Positions 61,211 to 64,000 of a DNA stretch of 64,000 nt are shown here, piece after piece. The notes under the pieces are model-generated. The model made no database searches and was not told where the DNA came from. It saw only the letters and a list, made by a program, of their open reading frames with translations. Source of the stretch: Glebionis coronaria (Eukaryota > Streptophyta > Magnoliopsida > Asterales > Asteraceae). Position 1 is the first letter of the stretch. Every line of letters begins with the position of its first letter. Position numbers and translations under genes: made by a program. The stretch spans positions 517,460,274-517,524,273 of the forward strand of contig CM046878.1 of NCBI GenBank assembly GCA_025667525.1, in the 5' to 3' direction.

Positions 61211-61850
61211 TCATAGGAAGAAGCATGAAACATATCCACCAGGATCAAAGACATAGTTTTCGTCCATCAAATAGCACAAGCTTAAGGCGAACAAGGCAAG
61301 CCAAAGAAGAGTAGGCAAGGTTCCCTTAAGCAAAGATGGAGCACGGTGGAAGCAAGGGTGAAGTGGTGCAAGCAGATTTCCATAAGTTCCAAAGATATTT
61401 CCTTTTATTGCATCAGGTGGATACTGAGATGGCTGAAGAATATCAATACCGGGGTCGAACACCTTTTCCTTTAAGGGAAAATAGCACTCAGGCTCAGCAG
61501 AGTGTGAAGATGATCCGCGAAGAAGATGTACAACCTCGTCCTCAGAAGGGGGACAAAGAGGTGTTAAATCATATGTGCTGCGGATATTGGTGTCGATCGG
61601 TTTCTTCTCCTTTGAAAGAATGTTCTTCAAATCCAAAGTAGGATCAAGACGATAATCTTCAAAATCCAAAGGAGGTGCATCACTCTCATGAGGGAAGTAA
61701 GTGTTGAGAAACGTAGAGAAGTCTTCCTCAAATGAGTAATCGTCCAAAGTAGGATCGAGTGATTGCGGAGGATATTCATCATGTGAAGAATCGCTCGACA
61801 GAGTATCGGCCTCATCAAAATCATGTGGGTAGGTCGGGATACTCGGAAGT
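61211..61850 (-). CDS. C-terminal acidic and hydrophobic-tail domain of element G ORF
   Basis: Open from at least 61850 to TGA at 61211. It is rich in Asp, Glu, Ser and Pro (DEADTLSSDSSHDEYPPQSL near 61800; SFEEDFSTFLNTYF near 61715) and ends with LPTLLWLALFALSLCYL (near 61295), a 17-residue hydrophobic stretch, then MDENYVFDPGG and the stop. It occupies the place of RT to integrase in H. A one-base frameshift near 61830-61850 separates it from the protease part. Function unknown; the hydrophobic segment could anchor the protein in a membrane or simply be fold core. Confidence 0.6.
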
Positions 61851-62727
61851 AAGGTCATCAAAATCATCCGAATCTGAGCTAGAATCATCATCATAAGCAT
61901 CAAAGACCGGTGGAGAAGCATAAATGGGAGAAGGTTCCAAATTGGAGAGAGAATCATCCACATCATCTTGAAAAAGTGGATTATCAATGCAAGAGTCGAA
62001 TAGAGGATTGTTGTAGATGACAAAATCATCGAGCACATTAATCAGTTTCACTGATTCTCGTCCATAGGATTTGCTTGTAAGCTTCCCCATTTTAAAAACT
62101 TGTGAATCATTCCCGACTCTTAAGATTAACTCACCTTCGGCAACATCAACTAGAGCTCGTCCGGTTCTCAAGAATGGCCGACCAAGTATTAAAGGAATAC
62201 GAGGGTCTATTTCATAATCAACAACGACAAAGTCGACCGGGAAAGTAAATGTGCCAACTTTAATGAACACGTCTTCGGCAATACCAACGGGGTAAGCGAG
62301 AGTGAGATTTGCAAGTTCAAGAGTCATCTTCGTTGGAGTAAGGTCGGATAATGATAGTGTTTTCCAAACACTCAAAGGCATAAGATTAATACTGGCCCCG
62401 AGATCAGCTAGGGCAGTAAATTCTTCAGTTTTGTTGAAAATGCAAGGCAACACAAAGCGACCGGGATCTCCACTTTTCCGGAAGTTCTTTAAGAATAACT
62501 GCAGAGCAGATTTCATTTAAGCGTGTGTTGGCGAGCTCAATCAGCTTCTCCTTCTTGTTAAGCAATTCCTTGAATGCTTTCAAAAATTTCGGCATGTGGA
62601 CAAGTGCTTCAACAAGGCTAATGTTGATGTTCACTTGAGAGAGCATCTTCATATAGCTTGACACTTGACAGTCACTCTTGGTTAGCTCGTTGGTCTTGCC
62701 TAAGCGAGAAAGATATGGGATATTGGG
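61821..62727 (-). pseudogene. Element G aspartic protease region
   Basis: Contains INISLVEALVHMPKFLKAFK (near 62620), a frameshift near 62480, the protease core ALADLGASINLMPLSVWK (near 62410), AYPVGIAEDVFIKVGTFTFP, and ILGRPFLRTGRALVDVAEGE (near 62180), then a strongly acidic stretch (DDDSSSDSDDFDDL, near 61880). A TAA at about 62727 separates it from gag in frame. Compared with H the protease is well kept. Confidence 0.8.
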
Positions 62728-64000
62728 TTAGGGTGGTGAGGGTGAAGGTGGTAAAGGTTGAGATGTTGAAGGGTCCTTCCTGGGAACATCGTCATGACGA
62801 GGCGGAGACGGTAATGGTGCATTAAAACTAGGTGTAGGAGGAGTAGGGATAAATGGTGGTGGAGGAGGTGTAGATGATGGGGGTGGGATAGGTGGTCCTA
62901 TGATGGTAACTCCACTACGGGTAGTAATAGCACTCACATTTGCTCGCGGATTGGTGACGGTGTTTGAAGGTAGAGAACTCGAAGTAGAAGGTTGAGTGGC
63001 GGGCAAGAAACTAGCAAGCATATTCTTCAAATCATTTGTTTGATTGCTGAAGGAAGATTGGATATTATCTCGAAGCTCAGATCTTATCTCATTTCCTTTC
63101 TTGGTAATATCTCCTTTAAGATTGATAATTTGACTTTGTAGATTCTTGATTTGCTCACCTTGGGTTCTCATGATGGCTTCAACATTGGGGTTAATTGGTG
63201 GGGTTTGTTGAGCGGGTGGGTGATAAGGATTAGAAGCTCTTGGTGGGATTTGGTTGCTTCTAGTGTAGTTGTTGGCGGGGTTTTGGTTTTGAGGAGAAAA
63301 ACAAGGTGAAAGGTAATTGTTTGACCGGTAACTCAGGAAATTTCTATCCCCTTGAGGTCGAGCTTGGTAATTTTCCGGTGAATAATTACCATAAGCTGCA
63401 TACACATTTTCCGGATTTCCTTGAGTTGAAGGACAATCGGTGTATGAGTGAGGACCGCCGCATGTTTCATAAGAAGGTGCAACCGCTTTAACTTGTTGTT
63501 GTTGGTTTGAAGCGAGAAGCAAGATACTTTTGCTCATTTCAGTCATCATGCGGGTGAGTTCGGTCATATCAAGGTTTGCTGAAGTAGAAGAGACATTGAC
63601 TCTCGGGTTGTTCCTTGAAGAAGCGGAGGAATCCCAATTTTTGTGGTGAGTAGTCATGTTCTCAATAAGCTCTCTACACTCCTCGGGTCTCCTTTTCATG
63701 AATGTGCCACCGGCGGCTGCGTTAATCGTATCACGATCTCGAAAAGTCAAACCGTTGTAGAAAGTATCAATTAATGTGACAGGGAGCATGTTGTGGTTTG
63801 GACAACGATCAATCAAGACATTATATCTTTCCCAAGCATCAAAAAGAGATTCATCGGGTTCTTGCATGAAACCGCTGATTTGATTGCGAAGGCTCGTGAC
63901 CATGGACGGTGGAAAGTAGCGCGACAAAAAGCGTTGAGTCATGTCATCCCAGGTATGAATTGAATTCTTCGGGAGACGATCAAACCATTTCTCGGCGTGA
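62728..64000 (-). CDS. gag: Element G gag (partial, runs off window)
   Basis: Open from the window edge to a TAA at 62728, more than 420 codons. Contains DMTQRFLSRYFPPSMVTSLR, PVTLIDTFYNGLTFRDRD and GTFMKRRPEECRELIENM, nearly identical to H, then a knuckle YETCGGPHSYTDC whose first Cys is Tyr, and a long Pro-rich tail. Unlike gag in H it has no frameshift in the window. The true start lies outside. Confidence 0.85.
   Translation of the reverse strand, partial: HAEKWFDRLPKNSIHTWDDMTQRFLSRYFPPSMVTSLRNQISGFMQEPDESLFDAWERYNVLIDRCPNHNMLPVTLIDTFYNGLTFRDRDTINAAAGGTFMKRRPEECRELIENMTTHHKNWDSSASSRNNPRVNVSSTSANLDMTELTRMMTEMSKSILLLASNQQQQVKAVAPSYETCGGPHSYTDCPSTQGNPENVYAAYGNYSPENYQARPQGDRNFLSYRSNNYLSPCFSPQNQNPANNYTRSNQIPPRASNPYHPPAQQTPPINPNVEAIMRTQGEQIKNLQSQIINLKGDITKKGNEIRSELRDNIQSSFSNQTNDLKNMLASFLPATQPSTSSSLPSNTVTNPRANVSAITTRSGVTIIGPPIPPPSSTPPPPPFIPTPPTPSFNAPLPSPPRHDDVPRKDPSTSQPLPPSPSPP

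Larger units (their letters stand above)
57413..64000 (-). mobile_element. Element G: pol-less Athila derivative, right end outside window
   Basis: From the left: 3' LTR (57413-59192), purine tract, 2 kb non-coding like that of H, the conserved post-pol motif, then directly an ORF with protease, acidic domain and hydrophobic tail, and gag running off the window. RT, RNase H and integrase are absent. It truncates F. Its 5' LTR would lie to the right. Confidence 0.85.

Overview
This is a plant nuclear genome window made almost entirely of nested LTR retrotransposons. I recognise no host gene, rRNA gene, tRNA gene or CRISPR array. The long Sirevirus-type Copia Gag and its separate 3' ORF resemble element families I know from Asteraceae (Tanacetum/Artemisia/Chrysanthemum group), so a large-genome composite is the best guess. 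That is inference; a eudicot is safe.

Layout, left to right. Element B (minus strand, <1-17959) has ~2.9 kb LTRs, a tRNA-Met primer site and a 4 kb interior without pol. It sits in the reverse transcriptase of element A. Element C (minus, 5953-16290, TSD TCATG) lies inside B's 5' LTR; it is a Ty3 element with near-identical LTRs but a badly decayed pol. Element A (minus, 17960-24175) is a Tekay-type Ty3 chromovirus whose leader holds a hAT-type MITE (20939-21318). Element E (minus, 24176-27051) is the 3' part of a Copia element that cuts A's LTR. Element D (plus, 27052-37707) is a second copy of A's family in the opposite orientation. Its 5' LTR carries a solo LTR (27507-29083), its gag-pol is broken mainly by nonsense codons, and its 3' LTR is truncated.

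The right half is Sirevirus-like Copia sequence (F, plus): short tandem repeats, a 3' extra ORF (49.9-52.0 kb), an LTR (52217-52609), a long leader, a 710-codon gag frame (53605-55734) and a non-coding module that is also present, inverted, in E. Athila element H (minus, 37963-49366, TSD ATCAC) is inserted in the tandem repeats. A second, pol-less Athila element G (minus, 57413 to the window end) truncates F.

The most interesting signals are these. (1) Two ~75-nt GT-AG intron-like segments lie in gag of both Tekay copies, just upstream of the zinc knuckle, and retaining the second stops translation. (2) Arrays of an ATTCCGAT motif occur in sense orientation in the 5' transcribed leaders of two Athila elements and one Copia element, which belong to different superfamilies. 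(3) Arrays of perfect short hairpins lie in a GC-rich island of the Tekay LTR. (4) The pol-less Athila element encodes protease fused to an acidic domain and a hydrophobic tail. All boundaries were read by eye from repeats, TSDs, PBS and PPT; no alignment or database search was run.
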